NCBI RefSeq assembly: GCF_001310955.1
Contig: NZ_BAZX01000007.1
Span: 1-64,000 of the forward strand
Reading direction: 5' to 3'
Source: Marinifilum fragile JCM 15579
GTDB taxonomy: Bacteria > Bacteroidota > Bacteroidia > Bacteroidales > Marinifilaceae
Length of the DNA stretch: 64,000 bases
The translations under genes were made by a program, and so were the position numbers. This document shows, piece after piece, positions 1 through 10,192 of this stretch (position 1 is its first letter; every line of letters begins with the position of its first letter). The notes under the pieces are model-generated. The model saw only the letters and a program-made list of their open reading frames with translations, was not told the DNA's origin and made no database searches.

Positions 1-2343
1 AAAAAGGAAGTTCTTCGCTAAAGGGAAAAATTATTGAAAACCAATCAAACAAACCATTGGAGTTTGCAACAATTTCCATTTATTCTTCAGATAGTTCAAA
101 GCTTGTAAAAGGAACAATTTCAAATAAGAGAGGCGATTTTTTGCTGGAAAAATTGAGTGCTGGATCCTATTACTTTAAGGTTGAGTATATGGGGTATATT
201 ACGTACAGTAGTAAAATGTTGGATATTAAGAATGGAGAAAGTAAGATTCTAACTAATCCCGTAAAACTTAAAATAGACACCAAAAATATTTCAGAAGTTA
301 AGGTTGAAGGAAATAGAGAATTTTCCAAGGTAGAACTTGGTAAAACTGTTTACAATGTTTCCAAATCGCCGGTTGCGGATGGAGGAACCATAAATGAAGT
401 TTTGAATACCCTGCCTAAATTGAGTGTAGATGCTGAAGGAGCAATACAATTTAGAGGAAGTTCTAATGTGAAAATTTTGATTGATGGAAAAATCAGTGGT
501 CTTCTAGGTATTAATCCAGCTGAAGTTTTAAATGGTATGTCCGCTCACGATGTTGATCGTATTGAAGTAATCAGTACATCTTCTGCCAAATATGATGCAA
601 CGGGAGCAGGAGGTATCATTAACATTATCATGAAAAAGGACAGAATAAAGGGCTTTAATGGTAGTGTAGCTGCAACGGTAGGTACTAAGGATAAGAAATC
701 TGGTGGTATTAGTGGAAATTATCGTACTGGAAAAGTGAATTTTTTCGGTTCATATAATTATAAAGATGATTGGGCAGGGAGAGATTACAATGTGCAAAGA
801 GAGATTAAGAAGGAAGATGCACATACTCTTCTTTTGGAAAATGCAGATGTTGATTTTGGAAATCGATATCATATTGGAAAATTGGGTTTGGATTATTTGA
901 TTAATGATAATAACACGCTTACTTTTTCAGCCAAGTACCAAGATGTTCTTCAAAATTGGAATGGAAGCTATGATTATACTCGTGCAAATGTAGTAAGTAG
1001 TGCAATGCCAATTATTGATTATAGAACCAGTGCTGTTGATTTAGATATGAATTCATGGGTTTACAATGCTTCTTATATGCACAAGTTTGCTAAGAAAGGG
1101 GAAACTCTCTCGATAGATTTGGCTTATACAGATAATGCTGCTGACAATGCTGGTAACTATGCAGAGTATTTTAATATCCAAAATTTCGCTCAAGATGAAA
1201 TATTGGAATCAACTGCTAATATCACAAACTTGTACTCAGATTTTTACAAAACGACAAGGAAAGAAGCTGTCGCTCAGGTGGATTATGAGCTTCCTGTTGG
1301 GGATAAAGGCAAGTTTCAAACTGGATATCTTTATAGAAATAACGAAATAGATTATAAGGTTGGTTCGGTTGTTTACGATTTTAATTACGAAGAAAACATC
1401 CACGGATTGTATGCAATGTATTCTGATTCAAAAGGGAAGTTTGCCTACGAATTAGGTCTTCGTGCCGAATATTCTGATATTAATACCAATAAAGAATTTA
1501 AGGATGATTATTTAGATCTTTTCCCAAGTATTCATTTGTCTTATCAGATTTCGGATAAGAAGCAATGGCAATTGGCTTATAGTAGAATGATATATCGACC
1601 TAATTCAGGAATGTTAAATCCTTTCCAAAACCTTCGCGATCCCGAAAATCAAAGGTTAGGATCACAGGATATGGATGCCTATTACAACCATAATGCAGAA
1701 ATGTCAATGTCTTTCGATAGAGAAAAGGCAAGTTACAAAACTACCTTATATGTGAATTACTATAAAAATCTAATTAATCAATATCGATTTAATTGATGAT
1801 AACAATAGATCTATTGTTCAATTTGGTAATTTTGATTCAAAGTTTTTCTCTGCTCTGGAGGTTGAAGCATCAACAAAGTTAAATAAGTGGTGGAGCTTGA
1901 GTGGATATGTGGCAGGTATTTATGAAGAAACAAAACCAGGAGAAGGATATAAGTTTGGTACACGTGATATGTGGGAAGTTGAAGGGAAAGTAACTTCAAT
2001 CATGAACTTCAAAAAGTGGTTTAAACTTCAGGCGAGCTTCCGTTATCAATCAGAAATCTTGGTTGCTCAAGGAAAATATCAAAATTTGTACTATGTAGAT
2101 TTAGGATTAAGTAGAAAAGTATTAAAAGGAAGAGGTAGTTTGTCTTTTACAGCTAATGATATATTCAATACTTTCAGATTTAAGATACATACTTCGGATC
2201 CTGAGTTTTATAATAAGGAAATCAAGTACAGAGAAACTCAAATTGCCAAATTAAGCTTTCGATACTTTTTTGGTAAGCGATATAGAATCATGAGAGCAAA
2301 TTCGAAAAAATCTGGAATGAGACATTCCGAAAATGATATTTAA
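1..2343 (+). pseudogene. TonB-dependent receptor (outer membrane beta-barrel family), 5' truncated by window edge, frameshifted
   Basis: The reading frame is already open at base 3, so the true start lies left of the window. The first visible part is a CarboxypepD_reg-like domain (LKGKIIENQSNKPLEFATIS), followed by a plug domain ending in SAKYDATGAGGIINIIMKK and a long aromatic-rich beta-barrel. The frame stops at 1794-1796 (TGA), but barrel sequence resumes at once in the +1 frame (reading DDNNRSIVQFGNF) and runs to the stop at 2343. One extra base near 1794 explains this. The role would be TonB-driven uptake of an unknown ligand across the outer membrane. It is either a real pseudogene or an assembly indel. 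The family assignment is firm and the ligand is unknown. Confidence 0.88.
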
Positions 2344-2494
2344 ATTTAATGCATAAGCTTCATCATAAGATGAAGCTTTTTTTTAATATCATTAATCAAG
2401 ATTTATTTAAACTCAATAAAAATAAATTTACTTTCTGCTTGACATTCAGCTCGGTCTTTCTTAATTTCTATTCTATTGGATAAATCGGAGGGAA

Positions 2495-3631
2495 ATGAGC
2501 TTGAAATTAGTAGATATTAAAAAGCTGAAAATAGCGAGAGGTGTTGAAGACAGTAGACGATCCAGATTAGGTAGCAGAAGAAATTTTCTAAAAGGACTGG
2601 GGTTTGGATTTCTTGCTTTGCAACCTTCTTTAAATGCTTTTGGAAAGCTTCTTGGAAATGATATTCAATACAAAAAGAGTGAGAAATCCATTACGTTTTT
2701 TTCCGATGAAGGAAATTCTTGGAATATTGATCTGAAATCTTTTGACGGCAATCCAAAATTGATATTTCGAAAGAAACAGGAAGATTACCATTTGATTCTA
2801 CGAAATGCTTTTTATCCAGGTACAGGCTTGCCAATGGATTTTAAAGCCATTCTCTACAATGATTTATCCTGGAGAATAAAAATCACTTTTACCAAACTGA
2901 ATATATCAAAAGATCTGAATCTGTCCGATTGGATCAATGGCAAAATAAGAATAAGCTCGTTAGTCCATTTGCATGATAGAATTGAATTAAATAGTCGATA
3001 TTCTTTGGATATTGAGGATCATTATCATTTTATCATTGATAAGTATTGGAAAATAACTTTACGGGGAAAAGATCTTGCTAACTATAAAGTGAACAATTTT
3101 TTTGGGACTGCTAAGCAAATTTGTTTCAGCTTTCCTGTTCAGAATGATTTGGCTTATTGTAATTCCAATTTTGAGCCAAAACTAAAATTGAGTATCACAA
3201 CCCGAAATGTAGAACCATTTCTATCAAATTGGAAAATGTTTAATGGCTCAGAATTGTATGGCTGTAGTGAGGTACATCATCAGGTTCAAATATTAAAATC
3301 TGAGAGGCTCTCAGGGAGATCTTCATCAGTTGTATTGATTGATGAAATGGATGTTAAGGCTATGCATGGCTTTTTATTTCATAAGAAAATTAAAGAGGAT
3401 CTAGAGGAGACACTTAAACTTTATCATTCTCAACTTGCAATTGAGTTAAATCATGAATCAGAAAAGTTGATTTTCTTTGCCAGCACAGCTAAAGATGAAT
3501 TTTGGACAAATTCTTCCGAAGTTTCTTGCCAGTTAATCAATTCAAATGAAAAGACTGCATTTGAAATGTATGGTACAAATGGTAGAATAGAAGCAGTAAA
3601 TGGATTGGCTCGTGCTGCTGATATCAAATAA
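2495..3631 (+). CDS. Hypothetical protein with Tat signal
   Basis: A 378-residue protein that I do not recognise. Residues 27-45 look like a twin-arginine signal (SRRNFLKGLGFGFLALQ), so export in folded form is likely, although about 26 basic residues precede the motif. The rest is rich in beta-strand-like aromatic stretches. A good Shine-Dalgarno-like GGAGG sits 5-9 bases before the ATG. Downstream of the TAA at 3629 the same frame stays open for 26 more codons and reads like protein (RLPDAIVLGVEHPEK), so the stop may be a recent nonsense change. No function is claimed. Confidence 0.7.
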   Translation: MSLKLVDIKKLKIARGVEDSRRSRLGSRRNFLKGLGFGFLALQPSLNAFGKLLGNDIQYKKSEKSITFFSDEGNSWNIDLKSFDGNPKLIFRKKQEDYHLILRNAFYPGTGLPMDFKAILYNDLSWRIKITFTKLNISKDLNLSDWINGKIRISSLVHLHDRIELNSRYSLDIEDHYHFIIDKYWKITLRGKDLANYKVNNFFGTAKQICFSFPVQNDLAYCNSNFEPKLKLSITTRNVEPFLSNWKMFNGSELYGCSEVHHQVQILKSERLSGRSSSVVLIDEMDVKAMHGFLFHKKIKEDLEETLKLYHSQLAIELNHESEKLIFFASTAKDEFWTNSSEVSCQLINSNEKTAFEMYGTNGRIEAVNGLARAADIK

Positions 3632-3722
3632 CGGTTGCCTGATGCCATTGTTTTAGGAGTTGAACATCCTGAAAAAACTGAGGTTGAAAATGAGTGTCAA
3701 GATAAAAGATAATACCAATATA

Positions 3723-4430
3723 ATGACCAAAGAGGAAGTATTTAAAGAGTTGGAATCTTACGGAAACGAAGGAACAAAAAGTGTACTTGTAAAACATGGA
3801 GCTCGTGAGCCATTTTACGGCGTGAAGGTTCAGGACCTGAAGAAAATTGTGAGGAAAATCAAAAAGGATTACCAGCTTTCGTTGGAATTGTACGATTCAG
3901 GTAATTCTGATGCCATGTATTTGGCCGGATTAATTGCAGATGAAAAGATGATGACTAAAGCAGATCTTCAGAAGTGGGTGAAGGGTGCATATTGGTACAT
4001 GATTAGTGAATACACTGTGCCTTGGATTGCTGCAGAGTCTCAATTTGGTTTCGAATTGGCTTTGGAATGGATTGAATCTAAGCAAGAAAACACAGCAGCT
4101 GCTGGTTGGTCAACTCTATCGAGTTTGGTTGCTCTAAAGCCAGATGAAGAATTGGATATAGAATTACTAAAAAGACTTTTGTTACGTGTTGAAAAGAATA
4201 TTCATACTTCATCGAACAGGGTAAAATACACCATGAATGGTTTTGTAATCTCTCTTGGTGCCTATGTGGCGGAATTAACCAACTTGTCTGTGAAGATTGC
4301 AGAGAAGATAGGCAAAGTAGATGTGTACACGGGAAAAACATCATGCAAAGTACCTTTTGCACCAGAATATTTACAAAAAATAATAGATAAAGGAAGAGTA
4401 GGAAAGAAGAAAAAAACAGCTCGATGCTGA
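3723..4430 (+). CDS. DNA alkylation repair protein, AlkD-like HEAT repeat family
   Basis: A 235-residue all-helical protein of the DNA alkylation repair family (PF08713, AlkD/YhaZ-like), which binds damaged DNA or excises alkylated bases without base flipping. Recognisable stretches are HGAREPFYGVKVQDLKKIV near the N-terminus, YWYMISEYTVPWIAAES in the middle, and the basic tail GKKKKTARC. The frame is open further upstream, with alternative starts at 3690 (ATG) and 3660 (TTG). I chose 3723 because family members typically start with MTKEEV. It lies directly before a second, divergent family member at 4470, probably in one transcript. Base specificity cannot be read from the sequence. Confidence 0.85.
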   Translation: MTKEEVFKELESYGNEGTKSVLVKHGAREPFYGVKVQDLKKIVRKIKKDYQLSLELYDSGNSDAMYLAGLIADEKMMTKADLQKWVKGAYWYMISEYTVPWIAAESQFGFELALEWIESKQENTAAAGWSTLSSLVALKPDEELDIELLKRLLLRVEKNIHTSSNRVKYTMNGFVISLGAYVAELTNLSVKIAEKIGKVDVYTGKTSCKVPFAPEYLQKIIDKGRVGKKKKTARC

Positions 4431-4469
4431 AAAATAGTATAGTTGAGCTTTTGTAAAACCAATGTCATC

Positions 4470-5129
4470 ATGCAAACAAAAACCATTAGAATAGTAGAGC
4501 AATTCAGAAAGAACTTCGATGAAGAAAATGCCATTAAAATGTCGGCATATATGAAATGTCGTTTTCCATTTCTTGGATTACCTAAACCAAAAAGGGATGA
4601 ATTGAGTAAAGGCTTTTTGAGAAAAGTTACTAAGGATAAAATGATCGATTGGAATTTGGTTAATTATCTTTGGGAACTTCCCGAACGAGAATTTCAATAT
4701 CTGGCTCTGGATTATCTCGGAAAACTTAAGAAAGAGCTTGAGAAGAAGGATATCTCAAAATTAGAGCAATTGATTATTACGAAATCCTGGTGGGACTCTG
4801 TTGATTCCTTGGCTCCATTGGTAGGTGTATTGTGTAAAAAATATCCTGAATTAAAGACAGAGGTGATAAGTAATTGGATCATCAGCTCGAATATTTGGTT
4901 GAAACGTGTATCAATTATTTTCCAATTAAAATTCAAAGATGATGTTGATACAGAATTACTATCAAAGGCAATCATTGCAAATACTCTGACCAAAGAGTTT
5001 TTTGTGAACAAAGCCATAGGTTGGGCATTGCGTCAGTATTCCAAATTTAATCCCGATTGGGTCAAAGAATTTATCTCAAAGTATCCATTGTCTCCGCTTA
5101 GTGTAAGGGAAGGCAGTAAATATTTGTAA
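4470..5129 (+). CDS. DNA alkylation repair protein, second AlkD-like paralog
   Basis: A 219-residue protein of the same PF08713 superfamily as its neighbour but of a different subfamily. It has the FPFLGLPKPKRDELSKGFL segment near the N-terminus, the ITKSWWDSVDSLAPLVG segment typical of AlkC/AlkD-like enzymes, and WALRQYSKFNPDWVKEF near the end. The ATG at 4470 is preferred over the TTG at 4443, which would add nine residues that the family lacks. The gap from the upstream paralog is about 40 bases, suggesting co-transcription. Likely role: recognition of alkylated purines in DNA. Confidence 0.87.
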   Translation: MQTKTIRIVEQFRKNFDEENAIKMSAYMKCRFPFLGLPKPKRDELSKGFLRKVTKDKMIDWNLVNYLWELPEREFQYLALDYLGKLKKELEKKDISKLEQLIITKSWWDSVDSLAPLVGVLCKKYPELKTEVISNWIISSNIWLKRVSIIFQLKFKDDVDTELLSKAIIANTLTKEFFVNKAIGWALRQYSKFNPDWVKEFISKYPLSPLSVREGSKYL

Positions 5130-5158
5130 ATTTCAAGCGAATTTAAAACTTATTCTAA

Positions 5159-5491
5159 ATGCAAGACATCTATCCAGACATGATTAAGAATTTACCTGAA
5201 GCTGATATTCCTTTTAATGGAGTTCGCGGTTGGGTTGCGCAAGGTGAAAATCATCAGATTGTATTTTTCGATATTGAACCAATTGGTGAAGTTCCTCGAC
5301 ATTCACACGGTGCACAGTGGGGCATGGTAATCGATGGTGATATGGATCTGACAATTAATGAGGAAACCCAAAAATACAGAAAAGGTGATCATTATTTTAT
5401 ACCGGATGGAGTTCTACATTCGGCTAAATTTAATAGTAGAACCATTGTAATGGACTATTTTGCGGAAAGAGATCGATATAAACTGAAATAA
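5159..5491 (+). CDS. Cupin domain protein
   Basis: A 110-residue single-domain cupin. The first metal-binding motif is visible as PRHSHGAQWGMVIDGDMDL and the second as YFIPDGVLHSAKF, giving the usual His-rich metal site in a small beta-barrel. Length is typical for small cupins. It follows the two AlkD-like genes by 29 bases and may share their transcript. The substrate is unknown: such proteins range from metal-dependent isomerases to simple binding proteins. Confidence 0.8.
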   Translation: MQDIYPDMIKNLPEADIPFNGVRGWVAQGENHQIVFFDIEPIGEVPRHSHGAQWGMVIDGDMDLTINEETQKYRKGDHYFIPDGVLHSAKFNSRTIVMDYFAERDRYKLK

Positions 5492-5657
5492 TTCTTTAAA
5501 GCTAAACATCTTTTTTTATTTAACTTTTCTCGCATAAGTTTACAGGCAATCAGAGGCTTTTTGCCTGTGAACAAATACCACTTACCGACTTTTGATAAAT
5601 TTTATTTGGAATTAGTCTTTGTTGCCAGGCATTCTTGGTACATTTGTCCCACTTTCT

Positions 5658-7016
5658 ATGGATAAAAACAGCCAAAACGTATACGAATTAGAGAATGCCA
5701 AAGTAAGCAGCTTGCTGTGGAAGTATTTTTGGCCTGCATTTACAGGAGTTGTAATCAACTCGCTGTATAATGTGGTTGACCGAATATTTATTGGCCAAGG
5801 CGTTGGATCGATAGCACTTTCCGGATTAAGTGCTGTGTATCCCATCATGTTAATTCTTATGGCATTTGGAATGTTAATAGGAATGGGCGCAGGTGTTCGT
5901 ATCTCAATTAATTTAGGGAAGAAAGACTTTAAAAGGGCAGAATGGGTATTGGGTAACTCTTTTATTCTAATGCTCATTGTATCTGCATTCATTACCGTTT
6001 TAGGATTTACAATTAAAGATCCTCTTTTACGACTGTTTGGAGTGTCGACAGATACCATGGATATTGCAAATGAATATCTAAATATTATACTTTATGGTGC
6101 TGTATTTAATGTGGTTGGATTTTCTTTAAACAATCTGATTCGTTCTGAAGGGAATGCAAAAATTGCCATGTACTCCATGTTAATTAGTGCAGGAACCAAC
6201 ATTGTTCTCGATCCTATTTTTATATTCCTGCTTGATATGGGAGTTGCAGGAGCAGCATATGCAACAATTATTTCTCAGCTGATATTGTGCATCTGGGTGA
6301 TCAAACACTTTAGAAGTGACCGATCCGTAATAAGGTTGAGCGCCACTAATTTTAAGCTTAATCCACAAATCATTTGGTATATCATTAGCATTGGATTTGC
6401 ACCATTTTCTATGCAAATTGCAGGTAGCTTTGTGCAAGGATTATACAATATACAGCTAATTAAATTTAGCAATGATGTAGCCATTGCGGCCATGGGGGTC
6501 ATCAATTCGGTTGCCATGTTAATTGTTATGACCGTTATTGCCATAAACATGGCATCACAACCAATTTTTGGATTTAGTCATGGTGCAAAACACTACCAGA
6601 GGGTAAAAGAGACGTTGAAAATTTGTATGACTGCAGCCACAGGAATTGCAGTAATTGGTTGGATATTGGTTCAGCTGTTCCCGGAAACCATGGTACTGGC
6701 ATTTAATAGTACGGATAAGGAATTATTGCAAGTAGGAGCCAAAGGACTTAGAACATTCTTGATTGCACTACCGATAGTCGGATTTCAGATCATAGTAGGA
6801 AACTACTTTCAATCCATCGGAAGAGCAGGAGTGTCTACCTTGCTTACTTTAATGCGACAAGTAATTCTTTTGATTCCGATTCTTTTTATCCTACCAGATT
6901 ATTTGGGGCTTGATGGAGTTTGGTTTGCAGGGCCAATTTCGGATGTAGGTTCAGCTATGATAGCGGGAATCTTTATCATCAGAGAGTTCAGAAAGTTGAA
7001 TACTCAAATTGCTTAA
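5658..7016 (+). CDS. MATE family efflux transporter
   Basis: A 452-residue inner-membrane protein with about twelve hydrophobic segments and MATE-family features (WPAFTGVVINSLYNVVDRIFIGQGVG near the N-terminus). It probably exports a cationic drug or metabolite using a Na+ or H+ gradient. The ATG at 5658 is chosen over the TTG at 5619, since MDKNSQNVYELENAKVSSLL is a normal cytoplasmic N-terminus. The two halves each carry a MatE domain. The substrate cannot be predicted. Confidence 0.92.
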   Translation: MDKNSQNVYELENAKVSSLLWKYFWPAFTGVVINSLYNVVDRIFIGQGVGSIALSGLSAVYPIMLILMAFGMLIGMGAGVRISINLGKKDFKRAEWVLGNSFILMLIVSAFITVLGFTIKDPLLRLFGVSTDTMDIANEYLNIILYGAVFNVVGFSLNNLIRSEGNAKIAMYSMLISAGTNIVLDPIFIFLLDMGVAGAAYATIISQLILCIWVIKHFRSDRSVIRLSATNFKLNPQIIWYIISIGFAPFSMQIAGSFVQGLYNIQLIKFSNDVAIAAMGVINSVAMLIVMTVIAINMASQPIFGFSHGAKHYQRVKETLKICMTAATGIAVIGWILVQLFPETMVLAFNSTDKELLQVGAKGLRTFLIALPIVGFQIIVGNYFQSIGRAGVSTLLTLMRQVILLIPILFILPDYLGLDGVWFAGPISDVGSAMIAGIFIIREFRKLNTQIA

Positions 7017-7138
7017 TTTCTATTTGTATTCGCAGGTGTGATTCGTCATTCTAAATAAGCAGTTTTACGAAATATTAATCTGCTTAATCCCTTGAATTTT
7101 TGTATTTTATACTTCGATATGTCAAAAGAAGGGACAAG

Positions 7139-9751
7139 ATGAGAAGTGTATTGGTATTTCTGTTTTTCTTTTTACTGTTTGGTTGTTATTCTCAGGATGT
7201 TCCACTTGTTAATGAACAACATCCAAGAATAGAATTGGGCAAGGAGCGCTTTGACTGGTTAAAAGCGAATATATCCAGTGGGGAGTGTCAGGAAACCTAT
7301 CAGCGATTTAAGAGTGCTTACGATAGAAATTGGGTTACCAGTTCAAAAACCTACATGGTTGGATCGGATTCCACTCAATGGAATTACGAGTTTGGTTCGA
7401 GTGATGCATTCCAAATGTCACGTATGACTGCCTTTTTATTGAAATTGGGGACTGATGGCTTGGCACTGAAACGCTGCGAATTTATTATATCGAGGTATGT
7501 TGAATACCTAAATTCATTAAACTTCGACAATTACTCAGGAGATACCAAAGAGAATCTGCTAAGGGATAATTGTAATTATGGAGCCATTCTTCTCGATTGG
7601 ACTTACAATGATGTTCCACAGATTAAGAGGCAACAACTCTCCAAAGCGTTGTTTCGGGTTTTGGAATACTTTATGGATAACTATGTTCTAACCTCTTCAG
7701 GTAATAGCTATGTAACCAGCCATAACATTTATAATTGCGGAATTACCATGCATGCTGTACTTGCACTTCATGGTGCAGATGGATTATCATCAGGCCAGAT
7801 GTCGGATGTAAATTCCTGGTACAAAACCTTGGTTGGCAAATGGGAAAATGGCATTCTACCAGCCTTTGCTTACTTTCGAGATGATGATGGAGGTTGGAAT
7901 TGGGGAGCAGCTTATTCTATGTTCGGTTTGCCACGACAGTACCAGTTTTTTGATGATATGAAAATTGCAACAGGTACTGATTACTATCAAGAACAATCAT
8001 GGATTAGAGAATCGATCAATCAGTACTGGTATTTCTATCGTCCAGATAATTATACCATTCATTTGGGGGATGCGGTAATCAATTTAGATCAGGCCAACAG
8101 GGTAATGTATCGTCATGCAGCAGAGTTTGGCGACGAAAGAAGCCAGTACTTGGTTCAAAAATATGGTGCAGCTCAATACCTGAACAATTCGAATCTGGTT
8201 TTTCAGAAACTTCTGTTTAAAGATTTTGAGACCCCTACGGTTTCGCATCCTGAGCCACCATTGGATTGGTGGGCTGACAAAACCGGACTGGCGGTTAGCC
8301 GAACTTCATGGAATGAGGATGCTACCATGATTTGGTATTATTGTGCTCCAGCCAAACGAGCGGATCATGAGCACAGAGACAACAACCATTTTGTAATTAT
8401 AAAAGACAAACCTCAAATATTGGATGCTGGTCATTACGATTCTTATGCCACGAATCATTACAACAATTACTATTCGCGTACCATTGCGCACAATTCCATT
8501 TGTGTTTTCGATGGTTCGGAGTCGTATCGTGCTTTTGGCCGATCCGTTTCGAATGATGGTGGACAGATATGGACCGATCGATTGGAGAATGTGGGTGATG
8601 TTACAGATAGTGATCACAGAAGGGGAGAGTGGCTAAAGTTTGCTGCTGGCGACGAGTATGCTTATTATATCAGCGATGCTGCAGATTCTTATGCATCCAA
8701 TAAATTGGACAGGTTCGAACGCAGGCTTTTGTATCACAAACCCGATAGAGTTTTGGTGTTGGATCATCTACACCTGCTAAATGTATCATCGAGAGAGCGA
8801 AAGGCAAAGTACATCAATCATTTTGCCAATCGTCCGGATATCAATGGTCAGGTGGTGAGTACTACAGTTTCTGATAAAATCATAACTTATAATGGCAGAG
8901 ATTATAAAGCATCGCATGGGAATGGAAATGTCGCCATACGTACCTTGTTGCCAGAATCAACAACAACTACTTTAATTGGAGGAAGTGCGTATGAGTATTG
9001 GGTAAATGGAACCAACTATCCTCCAGACAATAGTCCCAATTTCGTTTCGGCACACCCTGGAAGCTGGCGAATTGAGGTTGAGCCAACGCAAGTAAGTGAG
9101 GATTTGGTTTATCTGCATACCATAAAGATTGGAGACAATCAAAATCCATCGAATGCAGGTGGCAAACTGTTTAAAAACGAAAGCACCATTGGTGTTGATT
9201 GGGAGAATCACCTGTATCTGTTCCATGCAAAGGGCGATACTTTAAATTCCTCTTATATGGTCAACCCGATAGAGGGAAGCCGAACCATTAAGATTTTTGC
9301 TTTGGATATGCAGACCAATAACTCATTTGGTGTGTTTGTTGACGATGAATTGCAGCGAGTTGGAGATTCGAATGAAGCTGGGATTTTTGAGATTACAGTG
9401 GATCTATCTGAAGGAACGCACCAGTTGGTAGTTCGTGATACCATTGCTGGAGATCCGAATCCAGATACCGATCCAGATCCTACACCAGACCCAGGCGATG
9501 AGGCCGAAAGAGAGGTAAAAGTATATCCAAATCCAAGCAATGGAATTTTTACCATATTAATTGAACACGATGAGGTGAATGAGTTTCGGTTGAGTACTTT
9601 CGATTCTACAGGAAGGAAGGTAATGGAATATTTGAATTCGGGCAATCATATGGATTTGAATATGAATGGACTTTCTTCTGGTGTCTACTATTTACTCATT
9701 CAGTATCTCGATAAACAAGTGAAACGAAAGATTGTGCTTGTTGATAAATAA
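7139..9751 (+). CDS. Secreted heparinase II/III-like polysaccharide lyase with T9SS sorting domain
   Basis: An 870-residue exported enzyme. Residues 1-20 are a signal sequence, an alpha-helical toroid follows (about residues 30-380), then a heparinase II/III-type domain with HEHRDNNHFVI, GHYDSY and RTIAHNSICVFDG. A Pro/Asp-rich linker (DPNPDTDPDPTPDPGD) leads to a C-terminal type A sorting domain (VKVYPNPSNGIFTI to the final KRKIVLVDK), which sends proteins through the type IX secretion system to the cell surface or medium. It should cleave a uronate-containing polysaccharide by beta-elimination; the exact glycan is unknown. The ATG at 7139 is preferred because AAGGGA lies 10 bases upstream, although the frame is open from 7100. 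The signal contains FGC, so lipidation is possible but would be odd for a T9SS cargo. Confidence 0.87.
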   Translation: MRSVLVFLFFFLLFGCYSQDVPLVNEQHPRIELGKERFDWLKANISSGECQETYQRFKSAYDRNWVTSSKTYMVGSDSTQWNYEFGSSDAFQMSRMTAFLLKLGTDGLALKRCEFIISRYVEYLNSLNFDNYSGDTKENLLRDNCNYGAILLDWTYNDVPQIKRQQLSKALFRVLEYFMDNYVLTSSGNSYVTSHNIYNCGITMHAVLALHGADGLSSGQMSDVNSWYKTLVGKWENGILPAFAYFRDDDGGWNWGAAYSMFGLPRQYQFFDDMKIATGTDYYQEQSWIRESINQYWYFYRPDNYTIHLGDAVINLDQANRVMYRHAAEFGDERSQYLVQKYGAAQYLNNSNLVFQKLLFKDFETPTVSHPEPPLDWWADKTGLAVSRTSWNEDATMIWYYCAPAKRADHEHRDNNHFVIIKDKPQILDAGHYDSYATNHYNNYYSRTIAHNSICVFDGSESYRAFGRSVSNDGGQIWTDRLENVGDVTDSDHRRGEWLKFAAGDEYAYYISDAADSYASNKLDRFERRLLYHKPDRVLVLDHLHLLNVSSRERKAKYINHFANRPDINGQVVSTTVSDKIITYNGRDYKASHGNGNVAIRTLLPESTTTTLIGGSAYEYWVNGTNYPPDNSPNFVSAHPGSWRIEVEPTQVSEDLVYLHTIKIGDNQNPSNAGGKLFKNESTIGVDWENHLYLFHAKGDTLNSSYMVNPIEGSRTIKIFALDMQTNNSFGVFVDDELQRVGDSNEAGIFEITVDLSEGTHQLVVRDTIAGDPNPDTDPDPTPDPGDEAEREVKVYPNPSNGIFTILIEHDEVNEFRLSTFDSTGRKVMEYLNSGNHMDLNMNGLSSGVYYLLIQYLDKQVKRKIVLVDK

Positions 9752-10142
9752 GTGTAGTAAACGCAAAAAGGTGAAAATCCTTTATAAATACTGACCCCGA
9801 TAGAGTTTTGACTCGCCCTGTGATATTTTCACCCTTCAATTAATCAAATCCCTTTTTCAATTTACTCCAGAAGTGATTCAATTTCATTTTTCTCCTTCCC
9901 CTGAACTAAATTTCTAAGTCAATTTGAAAAAAGTACCCATTAATTGACGAAAGAATGTTTCCCATGACTTCATTTTTCTTTCCCATTGGAAAAAGTATGG
10001 TCTCAATTCAATATTCTATGTCGATAATTAAGTAAAGGAAGTTTCCACTGTATTATTCTTCTATTCCAATTGAAAAAATCAACCTTAATTTCTGTAGTGA
10101 CTCAGGTTTTATGCTTGGTAATTTTTCCTATCCATTAATATA
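9752..10142. other. Intergenic region, no gene seen
   Basis: There is no credible coding sequence here. Near the lyase gene there is a weak inverted pair, AAGGTGAAAAT at 9768-9778 and ATTTTCACCCTT at 9825-9836, with a 46-base loop; it could act as a loose terminator. The rest is AT-rich with several degenerate (C)AATTGAAAAA-like words. I see no further structure. Confidence 0.5.
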
Positions 10143-10172
10143 GTTGATGCCCATAATTTTCTCTTATCTTTG
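10143..10172 (+). promoter_or_regulatory. Bacteroidota-type promoter of the lactonase gene
   Basis: TATCTTTG at 10165-10172 matches the Bacteroidota -7 consensus TAnnTTTG. GTTG at 10143-10146, 18 bases upstream, fits the -33 TTTG-like box. The lactonase ATG follows 20 bases later. Confidence 0.55.
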
Positions 10173-10192
10173 AGTGAATTAATTCAAATCTC

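Noticed and set aside
7139-7210. Lipoprotein signal in the lyase
   Set aside because: LLFGC has an unfavourable Phe at -2 and the protein carries a T9SS sorting domain, so a cleavable signal peptide is more likely; lipidation remains only a note.
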